A DNA stretch of 64,000 bases from Sulfolobales archaeon. GTDB lineage: Archaea > Thermoproteota > Thermoprotei_A > Sulfolobales > NBVN01. The position numbers and the translations under genes are program-made. The notes under the pieces were generated by a model that worked only from the letters and a program-made list of their open reading frames with translations, had not been told where the DNA came from and ran no database searches. The stretch's first letter is position 1, and every line of letters begins with the position of its first letter. Below are positions 1-9,276 of the stretch, one piece after another. The stretch lies in contig JANXEN010000003.1 in the NCBI GenBank assembly GCA_025058345.1, forward strand, positions 1-64,000, written 5' to 3'.

Positions 1-231
1 ACTTAACTTCTATAATCCATCATAATTGTCTACGTATATAGGCCTGTTAGGTATTTTTGTAGATTATTAATGTTTTTGAATGGTCGGAAGCCTAGTTTTG
101 CTTATGAGGTTCTAATTTTTAGGTTGGGAGTTACGTGGCTTAAGCTTCCCTATAGGGCTTTTAGGGAGCTCCCTATACTTCATTGTTTATATTTTCTCTT
201 GATGGTGGTGCCTAACTACTTTGTGTAGGTG

Positions 232-1152
232 TTAGTGATGTTTGTTTAGTTCATCTAGTTTTCTCAGTATCCTTAGTTCTATCCTCTTTACGTAGAGTGT
301 TATTATTGCTGCTGCGAGTGATTGGAGTCCTGTTAGGGTTAGCATTATAGCTGCTAGGCCTCTGACGTAGTGTTTTGCGCCGGTGAAGATGTAGTGGTAG
401 GCTACCCAAGCCCCTATTATTAGGCCAGGTATTAGTAGTAGGGATCCTATGATGAATATGAGGAATACTGGGTTATATCTCCAGGTAAGTCTAATCATGT
501 CCGTCGCTATTTTAAAGCCGTGTAGTACTCCGAGCTTCTTCTTACCTAGCCTACGTCTGTAGTCTATTGGCACCTCACTTATCTTCCCAGCGGTGCTTGC
601 TGTATGTGCTACTAGCTCAGCCTCTATGCTGAAGCCTTCCATCTCGAAGTTTAGTTCACGTAGTCTTGAGGTTTTGACGACGTACATACCGCTTAGCACG
701 TCTCTTAACTTAGTGTTGAAGAGTAGGTTGAAGAACTTTGTTAGTAAGTAGTTACCTACCCTGTACTTAATGGGTTGAGTTAACTTACCTCTTCTCACAC
801 CAATAACTAAGTCGTAGCCCTTAAGAGCTTCGTTGAGTAGCTGCGGTATGTAGTTAGCTGGGTAGGTGTAGTCACCGTCTAATACAGCAACGTAACTCGT
901 ATTAATATGTTTGAGGGCAGTAGCTATAGCTGCAGCCTTACCCCTCCCCTCCTGCTCGATGACCCTAACACCCTTAGACCTAGCGATATCTACACTACCG
1001 TCTTTAGAGCCTCCATCAACTACCAGCACGTTATCCCTACTTATACCCAACGAGAGGACCTCCTCTATAACTAAGCCGATGCCCTCAGCCTCATCAAGTG
1101 TTGGGATTATAACCGTAAGCAATTCGCTTAGCTCCCTACAACTCATATCCAT
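232..1152 (-). CDS. Family 2 glycosyltransferase, dolichyl-phosphate-sugar synthase-like, with C-terminal membrane helices
   Basis: This protein of 306 residues probably transfers a sugar from a nucleotide donor to a polyprenyl phosphate at the cytoplasmic face of the membrane. The N-terminal GT-A domain shows VIIPTLDEAEG (residues 14-24), VDGGSKDG (45-52) and the metal-binding DGD at 92-94. A charged stretch near 195-210 precedes two hydrophobic segments at about 232-252 and 268-290. The layout matches Dpm1/AglJ-type enzymes with a membrane anchor, which feed protein N-glycosylation. The ATG at 1152 has a TTTATAAA box about 28 bases upstream, so the message is probably leaderless or nearly so. 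Donor and acceptor cannot be read from the sequence. Confidence 0.85.
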   Translation of the reverse strand: MDMSCRELSELLTVIIPTLDEAEGIGLVIEEVLSLGISRDNVLVVDGGSKDGSVDIARSKGVRVIEQEGRGKAAAIATALKHINTSYVAVLDGDYTYPANYIPQLLNEALKGYDLVIGVRRGKLTQPIKYRVGNYLLTKFFNLLFNTKLRDVLSGMYVVKTSRLRELNFEMEGFSIEAELVAHTASTAGKISEVPIDYRRRLGKKKLGVLHGFKIATDMIRLTWRYNPVFLIFIIGSLLLIPGLIIGAWVAYHYIFTGAKHYVRGLAAIMLTLTGLQSLAAAIITLYVKRIELRILRKLDELNKHH

Positions 1153-1177
1153 ACTAACTATATCTAATAAGATTAAG

Positions 1178-1187
1178 TTTTATAAAC
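1178..1187 (-). promoter_or_regulatory. TATA box of the upstream glycosyltransferase gene
   Basis: TTTATAAA on the minus strand lies about 28 bases before the ATG at 1152. That is the spacing expected for an archaeal promoter firing a leaderless transcript. Confidence 0.5.
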
Positions 1188-1547
1188 TTTCATAAAGAGG
1201 TTAGCAACTCTTACTACCTACTTGGTTTACATAATACTTTAAAAGATAAGTACTTAAGCAACTCCTAACCTCAAAATACTCATTAACCTTAAAACTGAAA
1301 GTACTCCAGCATATACAACGACACAATAACCTGCCTTAAAGACTACAACACCATACTTAGATAGGGTCACCGTAATTGGTTACCGAACACTGGGGTTTAT
1401 GTCCCTAAGGCTTCATGAATTGTTTTGCTGACCATTAAGCATTAACGGTAACGACCTACGCGTTGACGGGACAACTTAAGCTACTTTAAGAGGGATGTAA
1501 GTCGTGTTTTACTTAGCATTAAGGACCTTGGATTTAGGTAGCGTAAG
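1188..1547. other. Intergenic stretch without a recognisable gene
   Basis: About 360 bases separate two minus-strand genes. All frames carry frequent stops and only very short open stretches. I see no tRNA-like arms, no repeat array and no good SD-plus-start pair. It contains the 3' untranslated region of the DUF1616 operon and upstream DNA of the glycosyltransferase gene. A non-coding RNA cannot be excluded by eye. Confidence 0.4.
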
Positions 1548-2087
1548 CTATTTTAACGTATAGCCACTATTTAGTGCCTGACGCTTCCTATAGAGTCCTA
1601 CAGCTGCAGTTAATATTGAGTAGGCTGTAAGCGTTATCATTACGGGCGTTAACCTAATGCCCCACGGTGAGTAGTTGAGTAGGAGCCCTATTAGCGGTAC
1701 TAGAGCAAGCGATAGTCCTATTGAGAATGCTAGTCTCTCTAAGGGGGTTAAATCCCTTTCCCTCGGATATAGGGCCTCAACAGTTACGTACCCAGGTATG
1801 AATAGAACGTATATGGTGCCGAATACGTACCTAACGTATTTAAGTAGCCATACATAGTCTGAAAGCGCTACAGATAGAATAGTTACTGAAGTTACTGCTA
1901 CTACAGACCAGAACCATAGGCTGTATTCTAACCTGATAATATGTCCTAGGAAGTCGTTAGGGGGATTAACATCTACTAACGTTAAACGACCGCTACGTAC
2001 CTCATCGTAAAGCTTCCTAAGCTCTCTATATCTAATACCCCCAAACTTAGACTTAACGTATTCCTCGAGGCTTAACTCCTTAACCAC
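1548..2087 (-). CDS. DUF1616-like integral membrane protein, N-terminal membrane module only
   Basis: The 179 residues start with a soluble basic helical segment (1-50), followed by four hydrophobic helices at about 57-77, 87-106, 122-140 and 150-167. The signature around LFIPGYVTVEALYPRE and LERLAFSIGLSLALVPLIGL, followed by YSPWGI, is characteristic of the archaeal DUF1616 membrane family. The usual extracytoplasmic C-terminal domain is absent here and appears as the separate upstream gene at 2072-2590, with which it overlaps by 16 bases. It is the last gene of the moxR operon. Its role is unknown; the context suggests an envelope complex assembled or remodelled by the MoxR ATPase (inference). 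Confidence 0.7.
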   Translation of the reverse strand: MVKELSLEEYVKSKFGGIRYRELRKLYDEVRSGRLTLVDVNPPNDFLGHIIRLEYSLWFWSVVAVTSVTILSVALSDYVWLLKYVRYVFGTIYVLFIPGYVTVEALYPRERDLTPLERLAFSIGLSLALVPLIGLLLNYSPWGIRLTPVMITLTAYSILTAAVGLYRKRQALNSGYTLK

Positions 2088-2590
2088 GGTACCGGAGCCT
2101 CCCTAACCTTAACGTATAGATGTACCCACCTACCGCTATACACCCAATCACCTACCCCTAAATCATATAGCCATAACTCAAATATCATTGCCACCTCCTT
2201 ACCAACTAAATCGCTATTAACCGGTATCGGAACCCTTATAGGTGACGTTGTATTACCTCCGTGTTGGATTAAGTATTCGAATGACTTAATAGCTACTTCG
2301 GAGCTTGGCGACGTGTTAGTAGGTAGTGAATCTTTACTACCGACCTTATACTTAACCATCATTAGCTGAGGGTGCCCTAAGTGGTTGTATACGAAGATAC
2401 ATAGTTTAAGCTCCTCACCCTCAAACACTTCCTTAGGGTAGTCACCAATCCTACATTCACTGTTTAACAACCCTATAGCTGTGAAAGGCTCAATCACTTC
2501 AGGCCTCATGACCTGGGCTATACCTAAAACTGACCCCACTACAGCTAAAGCAATGACTACAGCAAATACCTCCTCATCAAGTATGTCCAT
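2072..2590 (-). CDS. Single-pass extracytoplasmic protein, matching the soluble domain of DUF1616 proteins
   Basis: A single N-terminal hydrophobic helix (about 8-26) is followed by about 140 residues rich in beta-type sequence. The pattern FTAIGLL, then EDYP-like GDYPKEVFEGEELKL and YNHLGHPQ, resembles the exported domain usually found at the C-terminus of DUF1616 proteins. NTS and NTT sequons suggest an exposed, possibly glycosylated domain. The gene overlaps both neighbours by 14-16 bases, so it is translated as part of the operon. With the next gene it probably makes one split DUF1616 unit, which is an inference from order and resemblance. Confidence 0.55.
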   Translation of the reverse strand: MDILDEEVFAVVIALAVVGSVLGIAQVMRPEVIEPFTAIGLLNSECRIGDYPKEVFEGEELKLCIFVYNHLGHPQLMMVKYKVGSKDSLPTNTSPSSEVAIKSFEYLIQHGGNTTSPIRVPIPVNSDLVGKEVAMIFELWLYDLGVGDWVYSGRWVHLYVKVREAPVPWLRS

Positions 2591-3011
2591 GCTTAACTAC
2601 CCACCTTCTCCTAACCATAAACCAAATCCTTAAGTAAGCCCTAGGCAGTAGGTAGTAGGTGGCTAACGGAATTAGGGCTAGGATCGCGACCGATGAATAC
2701 TTAATTAAGTTTTTGTAGATCACTTCGTAGTTAGCTTTAGACCTAACTACCTCTAACCTCCTCCTAACATCCTCGAGGATCGACTTAGCCTTGGTTAACG
2801 ACTCACCGCTACCGTCGTTAATCAACTCTAAAGCCATGGATAGATCTTTAACTAGGTCGTCGACATTAATGCCTAGCTGACTTAGCCTAACTAACTCCTC
2901 ATATATGCTTAAGAACTCATCCCTAACACCTTCTACTGTTGTAGCGGCGTTAACTACTAAGAGTGTTAGGAGTGGTACTAACATCAATGTATGTAATTTA
3001 ATACCTACCAC
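2577..3011 (-). CDS. Small exported/membrane protein with central coiled-coil
   Basis: The 144-residue product has an N-terminal hydrophobic signal-like segment (5-23) and a charged helical region with heptad-like leucine spacing (30-100). A second hydrophobic helix (about 106-124) and a basic tail follow. The arrangement predicts an extracytoplasmic coiled coil held at both ends by the membrane. It starts 14 bases inside the preceding DUF58 gene and overlaps the following gene, so it belongs to the moxR operon. I do not recognise the family; it may be a scaffold or partner of the DUF58 protein. Confidence 0.6.
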   Translation of the reverse strand: MVGIKLHTLMLVPLLTLLVVNAATTVEGVRDEFLSIYEELVRLSQLGINVDDLVKDLSMALELINDGSGESLTKAKSILEDVRRRLEVVRSKANYEVIYKNLIKYSSVAILALIPLATYYLLPRAYLRIWFMVRRRWVVKHGHT

Positions 3012-5520
3012 CTGAGTTAGCTATGTGTTGAGCTAACTTACGAAGCTCCACATCTGTGTAACCGTATCTACTTAACTCATACCTAACTAATCCGTACCTA
3101 ACACTCAACACATCACTGTGGAGTATCGTGATCGGTCTCGGCGGTGTTAACTCGTTCATCACTAAAGCCCTAACTACTTCTTCAGCGAAGTATTTATTAG
3201 CATTTAATAACTTACTGAAGTACCTAAACCTATCTGAGTAAGTTATTAGGTTCTTAACGTATTCGACGCTGACTTCAGTCTTCATGGGTTCGTAATCATA
3301 TATTAGTTTAGGCATGACGTTACTTAAGGCTCTATAGAGTCTGTACAGCACATCTAATGCCTTACCCTTCATAACTAGTACGAACTCATTACTAACTATT
3401 ACTAGGGGCGCCTTAACATCAGGACTTACCCTAATTAAGCTTAAATATACGTTAAGTAACGTGAGTATGAGCCTATCAAGCGATGCTGCATCACTTACGG
3501 TTAAGTCAACCATTACAGCAGGTTCTAAACCACCGCCTCCAGTCAAATAGTCCTTAACACCTGAGGCTGTGAATTCCTTAATCATGAGTTTCTGAGCACT
3601 TAACGACTTACTCCAATGGATATGCCTCACCTCATCCCCAGGTATGTAAGGCCTAACACCAACGTACTCACCTAACCTACCCCTACTACCTAATTTATCA
3701 CTAAATACCTCAGTCTCTAAAGCGGTTAGAGATCTAATCAACTCAGCTAGAAACACGTTTACACCGCCCCTAACTAATAAGCCGCTTAAGACCTTAGAAA
3801 TTCCTTCAGAACCTACACCAACTAAGCCGCTACCCAACTCAGTAAAGCTTAACTCAACACCACTAAGTAAGTCCTTAACGTCTCTACGGGAGAATACTTC
3901 AGACCTTAAGCGTTCAATGAGCTTCATAGTACTAGGCACTACTAAGTACCTAACGCTAATAGGCGTTAACAATCTCTTAGCGAAGCATGAGCTATCCATA
4001 ACCACTGGGTTTAAGACCGCATTCTGAGTCCCTAAGTGGTTTGACGGCAGGTCATACCTAATTATTGAGTAGTCCTTAAGTTCGAAGAACCCACTGCTAA
4101 ATCCGGTCAAAGCTAAGTAGGTAGTGTGTCTGGAGTAGGTGTTTAGGAGTAGTGAGGCCTTACCCTTAAGGACTACCTCCTCAGGAACTTCAAGTAACTC
4201 TACCCTAACACCGTATAATCTTACGTAATGTACTAAGCAGTTAATTATTGATACAGCCATAATTAAGGATAGAGGTAGTAGGGTGTTTAAGTTTATGAGT
4301 GACACGAGTAGCATGAGGCTTAAGTACTTAATTAAGTTTATCGTTGAAGGACCAACAAAGTTATTTAAGCCTACATCCGGCTCCAGGATCATCAAGTAGG
4401 GTATCAGTAAGTAAGTAGGTATTAAGTAGAGTAGGGTTTCTAAACTCAATGATGAGTAGTATATTAACGTAGCAGTCAGTACATACCTAATAACTGAACC
4501 CACATTAAATAAAGAGATTGCGAAATTAGCTAATGCTGGAATAACTAGATATGGGTTATCAGTGATGAACGCTACGTAAGTAGCGATAGCTCCGACGTAG
4601 GAGCTGCATATGATGGTGTAGGACTTAAACCTCTTAACCGATTTAAGAGTTCTATACCGATAGGTCAGGTAGTAGGATATCGCGGAGACGGCTACAGTGA
4701 TCATGTATGGGATTAAAGAACCCTCAACACCGCTGCGGTACCCTATAGGCAGTGTCTTAGTGAGTAAGTACTTTAGGAGGTCAGTACTGCTTAACCCTAA
4801 GTAACCGATAGCTATGTATGTTGGGTTAGTGATTAACTTACTAAGCGCCCCATAGTTCATATCTATTAACTCATTACTAATTACGTCTAGGTCTGAGACG
4901 ATGGTGAGGTAGCCGTCACCTATACGGGATTGGACGATTATCGGGTAGGACCTCATATACTCACCCAATGAGTAGTAGTTATTGCGGTCTACGTCAGCAT
5001 AGGAGTACTTAGAGCTCTCAGCAACTACTTTAGCTAAACCACTAACCTCTACGTAGGTAGGTCTATACGTAATTAACTCGGACTTCAAACCAGCTGAAGT
5101 GATTATGGGGTACTCCCTACTAACGTATTTGAAGACCTCATCAAGAACTACGTAGTTAGTTATAGATGAGGTAATACCTAGGTGCTTAAGTAGGTTGTTT
5201 GAGTAACCACCCTCATCTAATATAATTACTTGAGCACCACTACTCAGTAGGCGCTCAACCCTTAAGTACTCGCTAGGCGGTAGCTCGGCTTGAAGCACTA
5301 ATAAGACAGTGCCTTTAAATCCTTCAGGCAATTCGTTAAACCCGTATATGAGGTTATTGCTGATTAATTCAGTAATTCTTGAAGTACCTCTAGCACCTGT
5401 GTTGAATGGACTGTAGGGAGTGCTGGTTGGTACGTTACTTATTACTGCTAAGATTGATACGGCAATAGCCGTAAGTGATATCAACACCAACACTCTATAA
5501 CTTCTTAACAACCTTACCAA
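2998..5520 (-). CDS. Large membrane protein joining a DUF4350-like exported domain to a cytoplasmic DUF58 domain
   Basis: The 840 residues begin with a hydrophobic helix (9-28), followed by a region with YSPFNTGARGTSRI and VIILDEGGYSN, typical of DUF4350 (GATase-like, extracytoplasmic). A cluster of hydrophobic helices lies at about 265-420. The C-terminal half carries the DUF58 signature GRLGEYVGVRPYIPGDEVR and HIHWSKS near residues 612-640, then a VWA-like region with AVMVDLTVSDA. DUF58 proteins are the usual partners of MoxR ATPases. In many archaea DUF4350 and DUF58 are separate genes, so this is a fusion. It overlaps the genes on both sides. The ligand is unknown. Confidence 0.75.
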   Translation of the reverse strand: MVRLLRSYRVLVLISLTAIAVSILAVISNVPTSTPYSPFNTGARGTSRITELISNNLIYGFNELPEGFKGTVLLVLQAELPPSEYLRVERLLSSGAQVIILDEGGYSNNLLKHLGITSSITNYVVLDEVFKYVSREYPIITSAGLKSELITYRPTYVEVSGLAKVVAESSKYSYADVDRNNYYSLGEYMRSYPIIVQSRIGDGYLTIVSDLDVISNELIDMNYGALSKLITNPTYIAIGYLGLSSTDLLKYLLTKTLPIGYRSGVEGSLIPYMITVAVSAISYYLTYRYRTLKSVKRFKSYTIICSSYVGAIATYVAFITDNPYLVIPALANFAISLFNVGSVIRYVLTATLIYYSSLSLETLLYLIPTYLLIPYLMILEPDVGLNNFVGPSTINLIKYLSLMLLVSLINLNTLLPLSLIMAVSIINCLVHYVRLYGVRVELLEVPEEVVLKGKASLLLNTYSRHTTYLALTGFSSGFFELKDYSIIRYDLPSNHLGTQNAVLNPVVMDSSCFAKRLLTPISVRYLVVPSTMKLIERLRSEVFSRRDVKDLLSGVELSFTELGSGLVGVGSEGISKVLSGLLVRGGVNVFLAELIRSLTALETEVFSDKLGSRGRLGEYVGVRPYIPGDEVRHIHWSKSLSAQKLMIKEFTASGVKDYLTGGGGLEPAVMVDLTVSDAASLDRLILTLLNVYLSLIRVSPDVKAPLVIVSNEFVLVMKGKALDVLYRLYRALSNVMPKLIYDYEPMKTEVSVEYVKNLITYSDRFRYFSKLLNANKYFAEEVVRALVMNELTPPRPITILHSDVLSVRYGLVRYELSRYGYTDVELRKLAQHIANSGGRY

Positions 5521-7303
5521 TCCTCCTTAAAACCTCACGCATACTGCCTACATCAACACTATGGTTTGAGTATAGGTCTAGCTCATAACCATGTATGAAG
5601 TGGGATATAAGTCCGTATAAGTCCTCAGTCAGTGAGTTCTTAATCCTCAATAAGAACTCACGTAAAGTCTCGTGATGTTTAGGCGGCTCTACGAGTTTAG
5701 ATACTATTGCTACGAACCTACGGTAGAGCCTATATAGTTTAGGCTTCCTAAAACTAATGCCTGACACAGCAGTCACCGCAGCATCACCTCTAAGTACGTT
5801 AACCAGCGGTACGTATCTAGGGGGCGTCAACAACCGCTTAATACGCCTACGTATGTTGCGTGATAGGAGTATTAGCGAGGTAGCCGTACTCAATGATGTA
5901 AGTAGCGGTACGTTAACTACGTAGATACGTACTACCCCGTTAGAGGAGCTGTATGTAGGGTCTGAAGGCTCTACGAAGTACCTGACATCGCCCCAAATTA
6001 ACGTAGTCCACGGAAGTGTGATAGCTAGCGAGGTAGCTGTGGAGTTCACTAACTCATCGTAGATGGTATTGCCACCCACAACTAACTTAAGCCTGTATGG
6101 GGCTGTATCGACGAATACGTTTAATAATGTATTGAACGGCGGGCCTAGGGGGATATGCTGAGGTGTTACTGAGGCCTTAGGCGTTACCTGACCTACTATT
6201 AAGTCGTATCTTAGGGATAGACCCATGTAGCGGGCTTTAGGTTCAGTAACTACTCTTAAAACATGCTTCCCTGGAAGTAAATCGATACCCAACGCAACTT
6301 CATTAGCGCCCCTCAATAACTCTGCAGTAGTTATTAACTTATCATCAACGTATATTGAGGCGTTTAGCGTGTGGGGGATTGAGGCATCGATTATTAAGGA
6401 CTCCAACCTACTACCATTTAAGTACGGAGTTACCTTCAGATCAGGTTGTAGGAACCTCAAAACACCCTTAAATGATGTCTGACCCAAGTATGCCGCACCA
6501 TCGACATCTGCGAATACCCTAACCAACACTTCATAACTTAACTCACTACTTAACCTAAACCCGCTTCTTACGAAGTGCTCAGCAGGTGGGGCCTTAAGAA
6601 CTAACTCAACGTACTCGTTAGTTATAATAGACGTGTTTAAGTATGAGTAAATGCCTCCGTAGTTTACGTATATTAAAGCGTTGACGAAATCAACAAAATC
6701 AGGCGTAGATACATGTAGGCGTAGTACGTACTCGCTATTGCCGTAGATAGTATTCGGCGCCTCAGCGGATACTTCAACTACACCCGATGCGGTCCCTAAG
6801 TACCTTAGTACTGCATCGCTTATTACTTCATTAACTGCTTTGTGGAAGTTAATGAGTGATCCGCTAACCCTACTTAAGTAGTAATCCCTTAACTTAACAT
6901 CTGTGAAGTGTTTAGGTAGTGAACTAATGTATGAGTTAATGCTTGAGTTTAGGTCGTAGTGGGCACGATTTAAGTCATATATAATCGATCTTAAGTAAGT
7001 TGTATTGACGTAGTTCCCTAACGACTTGGAAGTCTTCATAAGTTCTACCACATTCCTCAACCTGAGGTATGTAGTTCTATGTATGTAAGCGATATCTGAG
7101 GGTAGTTCAACATCTAAGGCAATACTTAATAACTTATTAGCCGATTCATAATCTCCTACAGCTACAGCATCTAGAGAGTCTTTAAGTAGTTCGAAAAGTG
7201 GTGACGGATCTATAGATGCTTTGAGGACTACAGCATGTGGTAGGGGAAGGAGGAGTATGATGTATGCAGCTAGGATGAGGCACTTAATACTTAATCTCAT
7301 CAC
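5495..7303 (-). CDS. Exported membrane-anchored protein with C-terminal DUF4129-like segment
   Basis: A signal-like segment (about 8-28) starts a 602-residue protein. A long extracytoplasmic part follows, with an N-terminal helical region (30-190) and beta-rich repeats (190-460) bearing several N-x-S/T sequons. A hydrophobic segment lies near 458-482. After a basic stretch (RRRIKRLL) the cytoplasmic tail has HETLREFLLRIKNSL and a tyrosine-rich helix, resembling DUF4129, a domain often found in MoxR-DUF58-transglutaminase operons. The gene overlaps the DUF58 gene by 26 bases. A role in envelope or glycoprotein maturation is plausible, but no catalytic residues are visible. Confidence 0.6.
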   Translation of the reverse strand: MMRLSIKCLILAAYIILLLPLPHAVVLKASIDPSPLFELLKDSLDAVAVGDYESANKLLSIALDVELPSDIAYIHRTTYLRLRNVVELMKTSKSLGNYVNTTYLRSIIYDLNRAHYDLNSSINSYISSLPKHFTDVKLRDYYLSRVSGSLINFHKAVNEVISDAVLRYLGTASGVVEVSAEAPNTIYGNSEYVLRLHVSTPDFVDFVNALIYVNYGGIYSYLNTSIITNEYVELVLKAPPAEHFVRSGFRLSSELSYEVLVRVFADVDGAAYLGQTSFKGVLRFLQPDLKVTPYLNGSRLESLIIDASIPHTLNASIYVDDKLITTAELLRGANEVALGIDLLPGKHVLRVVTEPKARYMGLSLRYDLIVGQVTPKASVTPQHIPLGPPFNTLLNVFVDTAPYRLKLVVGGNTIYDELVNSTATSLAITLPWTTLIWGDVRYFVEPSDPTYSSSNGVVRIYVVNVPLLTSLSTATSLILLSRNIRRRIKRLLTPPRYVPLVNVLRGDAAVTAVSGISFRKPKLYRLYRRFVAIVSKLVEPPKHHETLREFLLRIKNSLTEDLYGLISHFIHGYELDLYSNHSVDVGSMREVLRRIGKVVKKL

Positions 7304-7388
7304 ATATGCTCCGCTAGATCGAATTGATAAGGATTTTTAAGTCTTAGTACGGCTGCTTCAGCACTGCAGAAGTCCTAAATACGTAGCC

Positions 7389-7628
7389 TTACCTAAGGAT
7401 TTCATACACCCTATATGAAACTATACCTATGAATAAAGCGATGAAGGCGATATCCACTACTTTAAGGTTTACCCTAGACCTAAAGCTGTAGTTTACTGAC
7501 GTATATATGAAGTATATTAAGATTGTTACAGCTAGGTAGGCATCATATCTTACCTCACCCACATATACAAGCATAGATATGGCTATGAACATTAATGCGG
7601 TGAGTATCATTAAATCCCTCTCAATCAT
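7389..7628 (-). CDS. Small membrane protein of the moxR operon
   Basis: The 79-residue product has three hydrophobic segments at about 7-23, 29-45 and 57-75 with a basic loop (RSRVNLK) between the second and third. Its ATG overlaps the stop of the preceding gene, so it is co-translated. I recognise no family. Being inside the operon and fully open, it is very likely real. Confidence 0.6.
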   Translation of the reverse strand: MIERDLMILTALMFIAISMLVYVGEVRYDAYLAVTILIYFIYTSVNYSFRSRVNLKVVDIAFIALFIGIVSYRVYEILR

Positions 7629-8299
7629 TAAACCACCCTAACCTTAACGACGTAATTACTACCCACTAACTCCTCATTAACTAACTCAACATCCCTACCT
7701 AGGAACTTAGCTATCAGAAATAGGGTGAGGATCTTAACGTAGCTTAACGGTATTTTAATGAAGTCATATATGGTTTGGTTAATGGTGTTAAGCTCTACTA
7801 CATACTCATCACTGCTACTCAGAATTCTGACATACCTACATACCTTAAACCTCCTAGAGAGGACCTCACTTAGGAATCCACTTAAGTCATCCCCCACAAC
7901 CTCAGTAATCCCCACCTTACCCAGATCTACTGGGAGAGCTACGTATGGTGAGTCGCTAGCTAGGCCGAATCCCAACGTAATGTCTGAGCACTTAACAGGC
8001 TTTAACGATAATACAACCCTCAGATCGCTTAAACAAACCCTAAGTCTGTAAGCGTTTAATAGGCCTGAGTCCTCTAAGACTTTAGAGATGGTTCTACTTA
8101 AGTCGTTAACGTATAGCTTAAGTAGCTCTACGTTAGGTTCATTGAATGTGACTCCACTTACTAACACCACTACCCCTAACGCTAGCACAGCTAACGAAGG
8201 ACCTAAAACCAAACCTGCATTACTGACTAAGGAATAGATTACGAAGATTGCTGAGGTTGAAGTGATTATTGTTCCAGCTACTACATACCTTAAGTCCAT
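7628..8299 (-). CDS. Membrane-anchored protein of unknown function in the moxR operon
   Basis: Two adjacent hydrophobic helices (about 8-26 and 30-50) anchor a 170-residue soluble domain that should face the cytoplasm if the helices form a hairpin. A conserved-looking FNEPNVELLKLYVNDL segment follows the second helix. The gene begins four bases after moxR and ends overlapping the 79-residue gene. It has no recognisable catalytic motif. Similar two-helix proteins often sit between moxR and DUF58 in archaeal operons, so an adaptor role is possible. Confidence 0.6.
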   Translation of the reverse strand: MDLRYVVAGTIITSTSAIFVIYSLVSNAGLVLGPSLAVLALGVVVLVSGVTFNEPNVELLKLYVNDLSRTISKVLEDSGLLNAYRLRVCLSDLRVVLSLKPVKCSDITLGFGLASDSPYVALPVDLGKVGITEVVGDDLSGFLSEVLSRRFKVCRYVRILSSSDEYVVELNTINQTIYDFIKIPLSYVKILTLFLIAKFLGRDVELVNEELVGSNYVVKVRVV

Positions 8300-8303
8300 T
8301 TAA

Positions 8304-9257
8304 TCACTCCTTAGGGACGGTAACCTTACCTAAAGCCTCATTGATGACGTCATTGGATGTCTTACCCTCAACCTCAGCCTCCTTCTTAAGCACTATCCTG
8401 AAGTTCATTACTTCATTAACTAATTCCTTAACATCGTCTGGGGTTACGTAATCCCTGCCGTTAATAATTGCTAAGGCTTTAGAAATCCTGTATAGGTGTA
8501 TGGAGCATCTATGGCTAGGCCCTAGCCTAACTAGGTGGTGATTCCTTACGTAGTTAATTAAGTCAACTATGTATTTAGTAACTCTCTCATCAACGTATAT
8601 CGACTTACCTATAAACGCTTGTAACTCACTGAAGCGGTTGAGCTCTACTACCGTCTCTATGTTAGCTACATCCGCTAAGTAGAGCCTATCAGCCCTCTTA
8701 ACGATTTCGAACTCCTCATCAACGCCGCTATAATATACTGAATACTTAATCCAGAACCTATCCCTTAAAGTGAGGGTTAATGGGTAAGTGCCGAACTCCT
8801 CCTCAGTAGGTACCTCAGTAGCTATCACGTGGAAGGGCTTTGGAATATCATATGTAGTCCCATCAATACTTACTTGATGCTCAGCCATAGCCTGAAGTAA
8901 TGCGGACTGGACCCGAGTAGGGGTTCTATTCAACTCATCAAACATTAGCACGTTAGTGAATACCGGCCCCTTAACAAACCTAGAACTGCCGTCTAACCCA
9001 CGTATATAGTAGCCTGTAAGGTCTGTAGGCAGTAGGTCAGGATTCCCTTGAACCCTCCTAAACTCACCGCCTACGGCCTTAGCGACTGACTTAGCGAGTA
9101 AGGTCTTAGCAGCCCCAGGAGGGCCTTCAATCAATACATGCCCCCCAGCAACTAATGTAGCCACTGTATGCTTTATGAGGTTCTCCTTACCTACGATGAC
9201 CTTACCGACCTCCCTAATTACACCTAACATGGAATCCCTAACATAGTTAAAGTCCAA
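8304..9257 (-). CDS. moxR: MoxR-family AAA+ ATPase
   Basis: This 317-residue ATPase shows Walker A GPPGAAKT (residues 45-52), Walker B VLMFDEL with LNRTP after it, and the MoxR signature QSALLQAMAEHQVSIDG. A sensor-1 region (FHVIATEVP) and a C-terminal lid with VRLGPSHRCSIHL complete the fold. MoxR proteins act as chaperone-like ATPases that remodel partner proteins with VWA or DUF58 domains, here the downstream fusion. Translation likely starts at the TTG at 9257; a perfect inverted repeat at 9259-9276 lies immediately upstream and may control the whole eight-gene operon. Confidence 0.9.
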   Translation of the reverse strand: MDFNYVRDSMLGVIREVGKVIVGKENLIKHTVATLVAGGHVLIEGPPGAAKTLLAKSVAKAVGGEFRRVQGNPDLLPTDLTGYYIRGLDGSSRFVKGPVFTNVLMFDELNRTPTRVQSALLQAMAEHQVSIDGTTYDIPKPFHVIATEVPTEEEFGTYPLTLTLRDRFWIKYSVYYSGVDEEFEIVKRADRLYLADVANIETVVELNRFSELQAFIGKSIYVDERVTKYIVDLINYVRNHHLVRLGPSHRCSIHLYRISKALAIINGRDYVTPDDVKELVNEVMNFRIVLKKEAEVEGKTSNDVINEALGKVTVPKE

Positions 9258-9258
9258 C

Positions 9259-9276
9259 TTAAGTCACATGACTTAA
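9259..9276. promoter_or_regulatory. Inverted repeat (putative operator) before moxR
   Basis: TTAAGTCA and TGACTTAA form perfect 8-bp arms around a CA spacer, ending two bases before the moxR start codon. An AT-rich box on the minus strand (CTTTAAATTTTC, about 9287-9298) would place the transcription start within or next to this repeat. That position suits a repressor operator; a short leader hairpin is the alternative. Confidence 0.45.

Noticed and set aside
70-228. 52-codon plus-strand frame at the left edge ending four bases before the glycosyltransferase gene
   Set aside because: No SD or TATA box at a fitting distance, no recognisable protein features, and it faces head-on into the end of a well-supported gene.
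1200-1547. Possible non-coding RNA in the intergenic region
   Set aside because: Only a weak imperfect GGTCACC/GGTTACC pairing is visible, with no C/D or K-turn motif that I could define.
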